Shown: positions 1 to 5,664 of the stretch, piece after piece
How the letters are laid out: every line of letters starts with the position of its first letter
Numbering within the stretch: the first letter of the stretch is position 1
Origin: an uncultured Christensenella sp.
Lineage (GTDB): Bacteria; Bacillota; Clostridia; Christensenellales; Borkfalkiaceae
Assembly: GCA_905212395.1 (NCBI GenBank)
Contig: CAJMEI010000067.1
Span: forward strand, 1-6,457
Direction of reading: 5' to 3'
Length of the DNA stretch: 6,457 nucleotides
Notes under the pieces: model-generated
What the model was told of the DNA's origin: nothing
Seen by the model: only the letters and a program-made list of their open reading frames with translations
The model's database searches: none
Position numbers and translations under genes: made by a program

Positions 1-570
1 AAAAGAAAACAATTAAAAAAACAATATGAAAAAAGAAGCAAAAAATATGAAAATTTAACTATAAAAGAGTGGAATGACGAATTAAAAAAAGAAAGAACTA
101 TCGGAATGCAAATTAAATTAATAATTTTTTGCGTTTGTTTAATAGCCAGCATAATAACTTACGTTATTTTGAAGGCGGGAGTTAAAGATTTTTACACTTA
201 TCCCAGTCTTTTTTCGTTTGCGTTGTTTTTCGGTTTATTCGGATTAAGCTATATAACTCTAGCGCTCGTTAAAAAAGACGTACTTTCTTATTTCGTTTCG
301 GCTTTTTGCGTAGTAATTTCCGTAATTTTATTCCTTTGCACGATTAAGCACGTTAGTCCTTGGATTGTAGTTGTGGTAGGATTCGGCTTATTTATTTGCG
401 CGTTTTTACTTGGAATGGCGTTAGCAGGAAGACAACTTACCGACCCGCTTACTATGAAAAACGAAGACCCCGAATACAAAAACTATAAACAAAGAAGGGA
501 AGAAGCCGAACAAGCAAAGAAGGAAGAACCCGAAGAAGAATTACCTGAAATTAAATCTTTTAAAGATTAA
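1..570 (+). CDS. Four-TM membrane protein of unknown function, 5' partial
   Basis: The reading frame is open from the first base of the window to the TAA at 568-570, giving 189 visible residues. An ATG at 106 exists, but it has no Shine-Dalgarno before it. The 35 codons upstream are stop-free and encode a charged, Lys/Glu-rich segment, so the true start is probably off the left edge. From the first visible codon there are about 39 mostly charged residues, then four hydrophobic segments near residues 40-57, 70-90, 95-115 and 120-142. A C-terminal tail of about 45 residues follows, very rich in Glu and Lys and probably cytoplasmic. I recognise no family motif or catalytic residues. The gene is closed by the terminator at 578-604, so it belongs to a different transcription unit from pncB. 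I am sure it is a membrane protein and that the frame is coding; the function is unknown. Confidence 0.75.
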   Translation, partial: KRKQLKKQYEKRSKKYENLTIKEWNDELKKERTIGMQIKLIIFCVCLIASIITYVILKAGVKDFYTYPSLFSFALFFGLFGLSYITLALVKKDVLSYFVSAFCVVISVILFLCTIKHVSPWIVVVVGFGLFICAFLLGMALAGRQLTDPLTMKNEDPEYKNYKQRREEAEQAKKEEPEEELPEIKSFKD

Positions 571-577
571 AAAAGAT

Positions 578-604
578 AAAGGACACTAAAAAAGTGTCCT
601 TTTT
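578..604 (+). terminator. Intrinsic terminator after the membrane-protein gene
   Basis: A perfect 9-bp stem, AAAGGACAC (578-586) with GTGTCCTTT (594-602), encloses the loop TAAAAAA and runs into five T residues at 600-604. It begins 7 bases after the TAA of the upstream gene. The pncB ATG lies only 16 bases beyond the T-run, leaving little room for a separate promoter and leader. Confidence 0.85.
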
Positions 605-620
605 AATAGATTAGAAAAAT

Positions 621-2060
621 ATGAATAAAAGAAATTTAACTCTACTTACAGACCTTTACGAACTTACGATGATGAACGGATATTTTTTAAACGGTAAAGA
701 AAACCAAATATCCGTATTCGACGTGTTTTTCAGACAAAACGAAATTATTACTTATTCCGTATCCGCAGGATTAGAGCAAGTAGTAGATTACGTTTTAAAT
801 TTAAAATTCGAAGAAGAAGACATAGCATATCTAAAATCTTTAAACATTTTCGACCAAAGATTTTTAGATTATTTAAAAGATTTTCATTTTACGGGCGATA
901 TTTATTCCGTACCGGAAGGAACGGTTGTATTTCCCGGTGAGCCGATTTTAACCGTAAAAGCTCCCGTAGTGGAAGCGCAGTTGGTAGAAACGGCGATACT
1001 TAATATGATAAATCACCAAACGCTAATTGCAACCAAATCGGCAAAAATAACGTACGCCGCGCAAGGCGATAACGTTATGGAATTCGGTTTAAGAAGAGCG
1101 CAAGGGCCGGACGCGGGAATTTACGGCGCAAGGGCTGCGGTGATAGGCGGTTGTAATTCTACGAGTAACGTTTTGGCGGGACAAACGTTCGGGATACCCG
1201 TTAGCGGAACGCACGCGCACAGTTGGGTAATGAATTTTCCCACTGAGTACGAAGCTTTTAAAGCTTACGCCGATATTTATCCAAACGCAACTTTGTTGCT
1301 CGTTGATACTTACGACACTTTAAAAAGCGGAATTCCCAACGCGATAAAGGTATTCGACGAACTAAAAGCCAAAGGTTATAAACCGCTTGGAATTAGAATA
1401 GACAGCGGAGATTTGGCGTATTTGACCAAACAATCAAGAATTATGCTTGACGAAGCGGGCTATAAAGACGCAATAATTTGCGCTTCGGGCGATATGGATG
1501 AGCGTAGCATAACTTCTTTAAAATTGCAAGGGGCGAAAATAAATTCTTGGGGTATAGGAACTAAACTTATCACCAGCGCGGATATGCCTGCGCTCGGCGG
1601 AGTATATAAATTATCCGCCGTGTTCGACGAAAACGGCAACGAAATTCCCAAAATTAAAATTTCGGAAACGACAGCTAAAATTACTAACCCCGGCTTTAAG
1701 GGAATTTATAGAATTTTTGATAAAAAGACGGGTAAGGCGGAAGCCGATTTAATCCATTTAAGAAGCGAAAAAATTGACTTTTCTAAACCTTTAACGGTAG
1801 TTCACCCGTTAGAAAGATGGAAAAAAACCACCTTTACCGATTACGTGGTTCAAGAATTAACCGTTCAGGTTATTAAAGACGGAAAACTCGTTTATAAACT
1901 CCCAACGTTAAAAGAAATTTGCGAAAACGCTAAAAAATCGCTTTCGGGATTTTGGGACGAATATAGAAGGTTAGACCAACCGCATTTATATAAAGTAGAT
2001 TTATCGGATAAATTATATGAACTCAAAACTTCAATGCTTAAAGAATTCAGGAAAGATTAA
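621..2060 (+). CDS. pncB: Nicotinate phosphoribosyltransferase
   Basis: This enzyme of the Preiss-Handler NAD salvage pathway condenses nicotinate with PRPP, coupled to ATP hydrolysis, to give nicotinate mononucleotide in the cytoplasm. The 479 residues match the usual length of the Firmicutes-type enzyme. The N-terminus (LTLLTDLYELTMMNGY, 6-21) is typical and supports ATG 621. An in-frame stop lies just upstream at 612-614. Further hallmarks are FGLRRAQGPDAG (155-166), GTHAHSWVM (196-204), where His200 is the probable autophosphorylated histidine, VDTYD (228-232), GIRIDSGD (257-264) and SWGIGTKL (309-316). There is no good Shine-Dalgarno before the ATG; only TTAGAAAAAT precedes it. The 3' end overlaps lspA by 44 bases, making pncB the first gene of a three-gene operon. 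The sequence looks intact, with no missing key residue. Function is assigned with high confidence from motifs, without a database search. Confidence 0.95.
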   Translation: MNKRNLTLLTDLYELTMMNGYFLNGKENQISVFDVFFRQNEIITYSVSAGLEQVVDYVLNLKFEEEDIAYLKSLNIFDQRFLDYLKDFHFTGDIYSVPEGTVVFPGEPILTVKAPVVEAQLVETAILNMINHQTLIATKSAKITYAAQGDNVMEFGLRRAQGPDAGIYGARAAVIGGCNSTSNVLAGQTFGIPVSGTHAHSWVMNFPTEYEAFKAYADIYPNATLLLVDTYDTLKSGIPNAIKVFDELKAKGYKPLGIRIDSGDLAYLTKQSRIMLDEAGYKDAIICASGDMDERSITSLKLQGAKINSWGIGTKLITSADMPALGGVYKLSAVFDENGNEIPKIKISETTAKITNPGFKGIYRIFDKKTGKAEADLIHLRSEKIDFSKPLTVVHPLERWKKTTFTDYVVQELTVQVIKDGKLVYKLPTLKEICENAKKSLSGFWDEYRRLDQPHLYKVDLSDKLYELKTSMLKEFRKD

Positions 2061-2778
2061 AAGATACGTTTTTTACGTTATAGTAATTGCCGTATCGGTT
2101 TTTCTTGACCAAATAACTAAATACGTTACCGCGAAATCGGGGAAGTCGTATAAAATCGTTTCCGATATATTGCAAATAATACCAGTAAAAAACAACGGTA
2201 TGGCGTTTGGAATGTTAGGCGGTTGGAAATACGCGCAAGCGTTTTTTATTACGTTTACCATAATAATTCTTGCTTTAGTCGGCGTGTACGTAGTAAAAAC
2301 CAACAATAACGATAAAACTTTGCATTGGGCAATTTCGCTTTTAATAGGCGGAACGCTAGGAAATTTTATAGATAGAGTTATCTGGAGAGAAGTTAGGGAT
2401 TTTTTGGCGTTGGATTTAAGAATTGCCATTTTGCAGTTTAACTGTAACGTGGCGGATATAATTATTACCGTAGGCGCGGTTTTGCTGTTCGTTTACTTCT
2501 TGTTTTTGGATAAAGAAGCTTTATTTAAAAATAAAAAGACAACAAAGCAAGAAGCTCAAAATATTACTGACGTTAAGGCGGATACCGTAACCGAAAGCGT
2601 AGAAGAAAACACCGAAACTAAAAACTGTGAGAAAAAGGCGGAGAGTAATGAAAACGCTAAAATAAGCGGTAAAGAAATTTCGGGAGAGCTTACGGGACAA
2701 AAAATTTCGGGAGAAAAGAATTTCCCGTTGCAAGAAATAAAAATCGAACAAGATAAGGACGACGAAAATGAAAATTAA
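2017..2778 (+). CDS. lspA: Lipoprotein signal peptidase (signal peptidase II) with C-terminal extension
   Basis: LspA is an aspartic protease of the cytoplasmic membrane that removes signal peptides from diacylglyceryl-modified prolipoproteins. Visible family signatures are FLDQITKYVT (29-38), NNGMAF (59-64), GNFIDR (115-120, catalytic Asp119) and NVAD (144-147, catalytic Asp147). Hydrophobic segments lie near 18-31, 72-93, 104-118 and 145-164. LspA is usually about 150-170 residues; this one has 253, with a hydrophilic Lys/Glu/Asn/Thr-rich tail from about residue 166. ATG 2017 is the first start in frame, because a stop lies at 1996-1998 and no ATG, GTG or TTG intervenes. It sits 44 bases inside pncB with no strong Shine-Dalgarno, suggesting translational coupling. 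The residue before the conserved Asn of the second catalytic motif is Cys where the family usually has Phe. The 3' end overlaps the pseudouridine synthase by 11 bases, a common gene neighbour in Firmicutes. Confidence 0.93.
   Translation: MNSKLQCLKNSGKIKRYVFYVIVIAVSVFLDQITKYVTAKSGKSYKIVSDILQIIPVKNNGMAFGMLGGWKYAQAFFITFTIIILALVGVYVVKTNNNDKTLHWAISLLIGGTLGNFIDRVIWREVRDFLALDLRIAILQFNCNVADIIITVGAVLLFVYFLFLDKEALFKNKKTTKQEAQNITDVKADTVTESVEENTETKNCEKKAESNENAKISGKEISGELTGQKISGEKNFPLQEIKIEQDKDDENEN
2675..2714 (+). repeat. 13-bp direct repeat in the lspA tail, 27-bp period
   Basis: AAATTTCGGGAGA occurs at 2675-2687 and again at 2702-2714, exactly 27 bases (9 codons) apart and in the same frame. Each copy encodes an I-S-G-E core, and a third degenerate KISG precedes them. 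The second copy also starts a small inverted repeat, CGGGA (2708-2712) with TCCCG (2723-2727). This looks like a recent in-frame duplication within a low-complexity tail. Confidence 0.7.
2755..2759 (+). promoter_or_regulatory. Ribosome binding site of the pseudouridine synthase gene, inside lspA
   Basis: AAGGA lies 8 bases before ATG 2768 and within the last codons of lspA. It supports the 11-base overlap as a genuine start rather than a gene-calling artefact. Confidence 0.7.
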
Positions 2779-3667
2779 ATGCGACGCTAATTGCGAGCGT
2801 TTAGATTTGTTTTGTTCTTTAAATTCCGATTTATCCCGTTCGTATTGTCAAAGACTTATAAAAGAAAACAAAATATTAGTCAACGGGAAAAACGCCGTTT
2901 GTAAACAATCCGTAAAGGTTGGGGACGAAATAGAATTTTTGCAAACCGAACCCGAAAAATTAAATTTACAACCCGTTAATATTCCGCTTGACGTAATTTA
3001 TCAAGACGACTACTTGGCGGTAATAAACAAACAACAAGGCTTAACCGTGCATGCGGGGAATTGTTACGATACCGAACCTACGTTAGTAAACGCTCTTTTA
3101 TATAAATTAGATAAACTAAGCACGATAAACGGAGTAATTCGGCCGGGTATCGTTCATAGAATAGATAAAAACACTTCGGGACTTTTAGTTGTTGCCAAAT
3201 GCGACGAAGCTCATAGAAGTTTAGCAAAGCAAATAGAAGAAAAAACTTGTAAAAGGACTTATCTTGCGCTGTTAGAAGGTGTTTTAAAAGAAGATAGCGG
3301 TAATATTACAACTTATATAAACCGCTCCGATAAAGACAAAACAAAAATGGCGGTTACCGAAGACGGCGACGGAAAACTTGCGTCTACCGATTTTAAGGTA
3401 AGATATTCGCAATACACTTTATGCGAGTTCAGTTTAAAAACGGGTAGAACTCATCAAATAAGAGTTCACGCAAAGTATATGGGGCACCCTGTGGTAGGGG
3501 ATAAAGAATACGGTTATAAAAAACAAAAGTTTAATTTAAACGGGCAACTTTTACACGCTTATAAATTAGAGTTTACTCATCCCGTAACGAAAGAAAGGTT
3601 GACTTTTACAGCGCCTTTACCCGACTATTTTGAAAAAACTTTAAAAATATTAGAAAATTTAAAATAA
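2768..3667 (+). CDS. RluA-family 23S rRNA/tRNA pseudouridine synthase
   Basis: This family isomerises specific uridines to pseudouridine in structured RNA in the cytoplasm. The 299-residue protein begins with an S4-type RNA-binding domain (about residues 8-58) that includes LIKENKILVNGK (30-41). The catalytic RluA domain follows, with HRIDKNTSGLLVVAK (130-144) holding the nucleophilic Asp133, and KTGRTHQIRVH (224-234) followed by GHPVVGDKEYG (239-249). The S4-plus-catalytic layout and the place directly after lspA fit the RluD/YlyB-like branch, but the exact target uridine cannot be read from the sequence, so no symbol is given. ATG 2768 has a good Shine-Dalgarno and starts within the last codons of lspA. 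The gene is intact and ends the operon; a strong terminator hairpin begins 29 bases after its stop codon. Confidence 0.93.
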   Translation: MKIKCDANCERLDLFCSLNSDLSRSYCQRLIKENKILVNGKNAVCKQSVKVGDEIEFLQTEPEKLNLQPVNIPLDVIYQDDYLAVINKQQGLTVHAGNCYDTEPTLVNALLYKLDKLSTINGVIRPGIVHRIDKNTSGLLVVAKCDEAHRSLAKQIEEKTCKRTYLALLEGVLKEDSGNITTYINRSDKDKTKMAVTEDGDGKLASTDFKVRYSQYTLCEFSLKTGRTHQIRVHAKYMGHPVVGDKEYGYKKQKFNLNGQLLHAYKLEFTHPVTKERLTFTAPLPDYFEKTLKILENLK

Positions 3668-3696
3668 ATGGTTTAAAAGAATAAAAAGTGGTTAAT

Positions 3697-3731
3697 AATC
3701 TTTTCCGTAACAAACGGAAAGGATTTTTTTT
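3697..3731 (+). terminator. Strong intrinsic terminator abutting the next start codon
   Basis: A 12-bp stem, AATCTTTTCCGT (3697-3708) with ACGGAAAGGATT (3714-3725), has one T-G wobble and a 5-base loop AACAA. It runs into eight T residues (3724-3731). The ATG of the next gene is at 3732, directly after the last T. The 3' arm contains AAGGA, that gene's only Shine-Dalgarno candidate. The element therefore acts as the terminator for pncB-lspA-rluA and, in any transcript that reads through, would mask the next ribosome binding site. Confidence 0.85.
3719..3723 (+). promoter_or_regulatory. Shine-Dalgarno of the 3732 gene, inside the terminator stem
   Basis: AAGGA lies 8 bases before ATG 3732, an ideal spacing. 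All five bases are paired in the 3' arm of the terminator hairpin with 3702-3706 in the 5' arm. If the hairpin folds, ribosome access should be reduced. No other Shine-Dalgarno exists for this start. Confidence 0.6.
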
Positions 3732-4151
3732 ATGAGAAAAAACTATCTTTTTATTCTTTTGCTTTTAGTGGCTGTTATATGTTTCGCTAAGTCACCAGCC
3801 TTATTTCAAGCGGAAGGGCAGTACGTTTTATATAACGGAAAAAACGGTTCGGACGCCGAAATGATTTTCGTTGAAAACTACGAGCAAGCGGAGAAAATTA
3901 AAAAAACTTTAAAAAGCTATTCGGGAGAAAGTATTTGTTTAAAAGACGGGTTAATCGCCGATTATTTTATAGATAAATTTGACGCTAAACTCGTTAAAAC
4001 GGAAAGCGTAGCAAATGTTACGAGTTACTACTATTATTCGGCAAAAATAGACTTTTATCAACTTATAGGCGGAGTAAAAGTGAATTTACACGTTGCAAAA
4101 GACGGGGAGAAAGTTTACATGGGAAGTCCTTTAATATACAGCGGTTTTTAA
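3732..4151 (+). CDS. Small secreted or membrane-anchored protein of unknown function, next to spoIIQ-like gene
   Basis: I do not firmly recognise this 139-residue protein. The N-terminus is a signal peptide or anchor: Arg-Lys at 2-3 followed by a hydrophobic run at about 5-18. The mature part is a mixed hydrophilic sequence with a Tyr cluster (YYYYS, 99-103) and an ending GGVKVNLHVAKDGEKVYMGS (113-132) that suggests beta strands. Cys17 sits in AVIC, which lacks the small residue needed before a lipobox cysteine, so it is probably not a lipoprotein. From memory the C-terminal pattern weakly resembles YwmB-type (DUF1779) proteins, encoded near spoIID and spoIIQ in Bacillus; this is unverified. 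ATG 3732 is supported by AAGGA at 3719-3723 and by an in-frame stop at 3708-3710. Only 23 bases separate it from the SpoIIQ-like gene, so the two are probably co-transcribed. A sporulation role is inference from position. Confidence 0.8.
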   Translation: MRKNYLFILLLLVAVICFAKSPALFQAEGQYVLYNGKNGSDAEMIFVENYEQAEKIKKTLKSYSGESICLKDGLIADYFIDKFDAKLVKTESVANVTSYYYYSAKIDFYQLIGGVKVNLHVAKDGEKVYMGSPLIYSGF

Positions 4152-4160
4152 TACATAAAA

Positions 4161-4167
4161 AAAGGAG
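4161..4167 (+). promoter_or_regulatory. Ribosome binding site of the spoIIQ-like gene
   Basis: AAAGGAG lies 7 bases before ATG 4175. It is the best Shine-Dalgarno in the window, in contrast to the weak or absent sites before pncB, the patatin gene and cwlD. Confidence 0.8.
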
Positions 4168-4174
4168 AATATTT

Positions 4175-4798
4175 ATGAAAAAATCAGTACAAACATTTTT
4201 TAAGCAAAACGCGTTTTATTTAATTTTGGCGTTCGTAATTTGCGTGGGAACGGTTATAGGAGCTTTGGTAATTACTAACAGCAACAAAAAAAGTACCGGC
4301 GTATTTAACGAAGTAGAAAACAGCAGTTCTACCACGCCTGCTTCATCTTCTTCTAAAAAAGACGACCCGACGCCTGCGCCTACCGTAATTAAATTTATTA
4401 TGCCCGTAGCAAACGGAGAAATATTTAATGCTTTTACGGAAAATAGCGTAACCTTTAATAAAACCTTAGGAATTTATACGGGACATATGGGAATTGATAT
4501 TAAAGGCGAAGAAAACGCAAACGTATTATGTTGCTACGACGGTAAAATCGAAAAAATAGAGACGAACTATTTATACGGAACGGTTATTACCGTAAATCAC
4601 GGAAGCAATCTTTACAGCGTATACTCTTCCTTAGAAGCGGACGATACTCTTACGGTAGGTCAGCAATTAAAGCAAGGCGATATTTTAGGTAAAATTTCTA
4701 CGACTAATAAACAAGAATACAAAGACGGAGCTCATCTCCATTTCGAAGTTTTAGAAAACGGAGCAAAAATAAATCCCGACAAGTACCTTAACGCATAA
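4175..4798 (+). CDS. spoIIQ: SpoIIQ-like M23/LytM-domain membrane protein
   Basis: SpoIIQ is made in the forespore, spans its membrane and binds SpoIIIAH to build the channel between forespore and mother cell during engulfment. The 207-residue protein has a short cytoplasmic N-terminus, one membrane helix (about 13-34), a Ser/Thr/Pro-rich linker (about 48-70) and a LytM/M23 domain (about 72-205). The zinc-binding signature is complete: H104-M-G-I-D108 and H187-L-H189. The position of the second catalytic His of active LytM enzymes (the YxHL motif) reads Y150-S-S-L153 here, as I align it, so Ser replaces His; this suits a structural SpoIIQ better than an active peptidase. The single-helix, linker and lone LytM architecture and the nearby CwlD support SpoIIQ. 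Another M23 cell-wall protein remains possible. The gene follows the small secreted protein by 23 bases. Confidence 0.75.
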   Translation: MKKSVQTFFKQNAFYLILAFVICVGTVIGALVITNSNKKSTGVFNEVENSSSTTPASSSSKKDDPTPAPTVIKFIMPVANGEIFNAFTENSVTFNKTLGIYTGHMGIDIKGEENANVLCCYDGKIEKIETNYLYGTVITVNHGSNLYSVYSSLEADDTLTVGQQLKQGDILGKISTTNKQEYKDGAHLHFEVLENGAKINPDKYLNA

Positions 4799-4806
4799 TA
4801 ATATTC

Positions 4807-4845
4807 GTAACGAGTGAGCATACGTTACAAAAGTTCACTCGTTAT
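4807..4845 (+). repeat. Imperfect inverted repeat between spoIIQ-like and patatin genes
   Basis: GTAACGAGTGAGC (4807-4819) pairs with GTTCACTCGTTAT (4833-4845) over 13 bp including two G-T wobbles, around a 13-base loop. No T-run follows, so it is not a classic intrinsic terminator. The loop also contains CGTTAC (4823-4828), which could instead pair with GTAACG (4807-4812), giving two mutually exclusive folds. It could be a weak terminator, an RNA stability element or an operator upstream of the patatin promoter. Confidence 0.55.
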
Positions 4846-4867
4846 CGCAAAACGGCTTTATATGCAC

Positions 4868-4896
4868 CATATTAACATATATTGCGTATATATAAT
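4868..4896 (+). promoter_or_regulatory. Candidate promoter of the patatin-like gene
   Basis: CATATT (4868-4873) is followed after 17 bases by TATAAT (4891-4896), a perfect vegetative -10. The same stretch also reads as CATATT, 15 bases, TATATAAT (4889-4896), which resembles the sporulation sigma-E pattern (CATATT / CATACAAT) with two mismatches in the -10. Transcription would start near 4903, about 12 bases before ATG 4915. AT-rich DNA yields such matches by chance, so this is tentative. Confidence 0.4.
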
Positions 4897-4914
4897 CGTG
4901 GAAATAAAGCATAT

Positions 4915-5664
4915 ATGAAAAAAGGATTAAGTTTAGGCGCAGGCGGTGTAAAAGGGTTCGTACACTTAGGCGTATTGCAGTATTTGTACGAACAAGAAAT
5001 TAAGTTCGATTTGGTAAGCGGTTCTAGTATCGGAAGTATTATGGGCGCAATGTACGCCCTAGGCTTTACCCCGTCTAAAATGATGAGCGAATGTATAAAA
5101 ATAGGCTTTTCGGACGTGCAAAAACTTATAGGTTATAGGTTTGTAAAAAACGGATTTAGCGGACTTATAGACCAACTTTTAGGCGGAAAAAGCTTTGAAG
5201 ACACTTTAATTCCGTTTAAGGCGGTTGCGGTAAATATGTTTACGGGTGAACAGAAAAATTTTTCTACGGGAAATTTAGGAGTCGCCACCGCTTGTTCCAG
5301 TGCGATTCCGCCTTATTTAAGACCTGTAAAAATAGAAGAAGGAACGTTTGTGGACGGAGCGTTTATAGATTCCGTTCCCGCCGACGTTGTAAAAGAAATG
5401 GGGGCGGATAAAATACTATCGGTAAATTTATCTTACGCTTCCCCTTTTAATTATTCTAATAAATCGTATTTAGATAAGCTCTACCCTAAAAACAAAGTAG
5501 AGAGAGCGGACGTAACTTACCAATGTTATACTTATTCGGACGTGATTATAGAACCCGATTTAAAAAAATACAAAGCGTTCGGCTTTAAGGGGTTTGAAGA
5601 AATGTTCGATATCGGATACGAAGAAGCGAAAAAAAATAAAGATAAACTAGAAATTTTTAGATAA
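4915..5664 (+). CDS. Patatin-like phospholipase family protein
   Basis: This is a predicted lipid acyl hydrolase with the patatin Ser-Asp dyad. With the start at ATG 4915 it has 249 residues. The oxyanion-hole motif is G8-A-G-G-V-K-G14, the nucleophile elbow G36-S-S38-I-G40 gives catalytic Ser38, and D147-G-A gives catalytic Asp147. All three are intact, so activity is expected. The frame is open upstream to TTG 4882, but the family begins almost at once with the glycine-rich motif, TTG 4882 lacks a Shine-Dalgarno, and the candidate -10 at 4891-4896 lies downstream of it, so ATG 4915 is preferred. No signal peptide or membrane helix is evident, so the protein is probably cytoplasmic or peripheral on the inner membrane face. 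It sits between the SpoIIQ-like and CwlD-like genes, which hints at a role in spore membrane remodelling or germination; that link is inference from position. The exact substrate is unknown. Confidence 0.9.
   Translation: MKKGLSLGAGGVKGFVHLGVLQYLYEQEIKFDLVSGSSIGSIMGAMYALGFTPSKMMSECIKIGFSDVQKLIGYRFVKNGFSGLIDQLLGGKSFEDTLIPFKAVAVNMFTGEQKNFSTGNLGVATACSSAIPPYLRPVKIEEGTFVDGAFIDSVPADVVKEMGADKILSVNLSYASPFNYSNKSYLDKLYPKNKVERADVTYQCYTYSDVIIEPDLKKYKAFGFKGFEEMFDIGYEEAKKNKDKLEIFR

Noticed and set aside
2073..2429. 118-codon open frame on the minus strand
   Set aside because: It lies wholly inside lspA, antisense to its conserved catalytic motifs, with no family features. It is a shadow of the real gene. 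The same applies to the minus-strand frames at 288-479, 1460-1651 and 2521-2751.
3693..3699. TAATAAT as a -10 for the 3732 gene
   Set aside because: No acceptable -35 is present at 16-18 bases upstream (GGTTTA at best), and AT-rich sequence gives such matches by chance.
3668..3731. T-box or metabolite riboswitch before the 3732 gene
   Set aside because: The 64-base gap holds only the single hairpin, with no room for a conserved aptamer or T-box sequence.
3780..3782. Lipobox cysteine (Cys17) in the 139-residue secreted protein
   Set aside because: The preceding residues are A-V-I; a lipobox needs Gly, Ala or Ser directly before the Cys.
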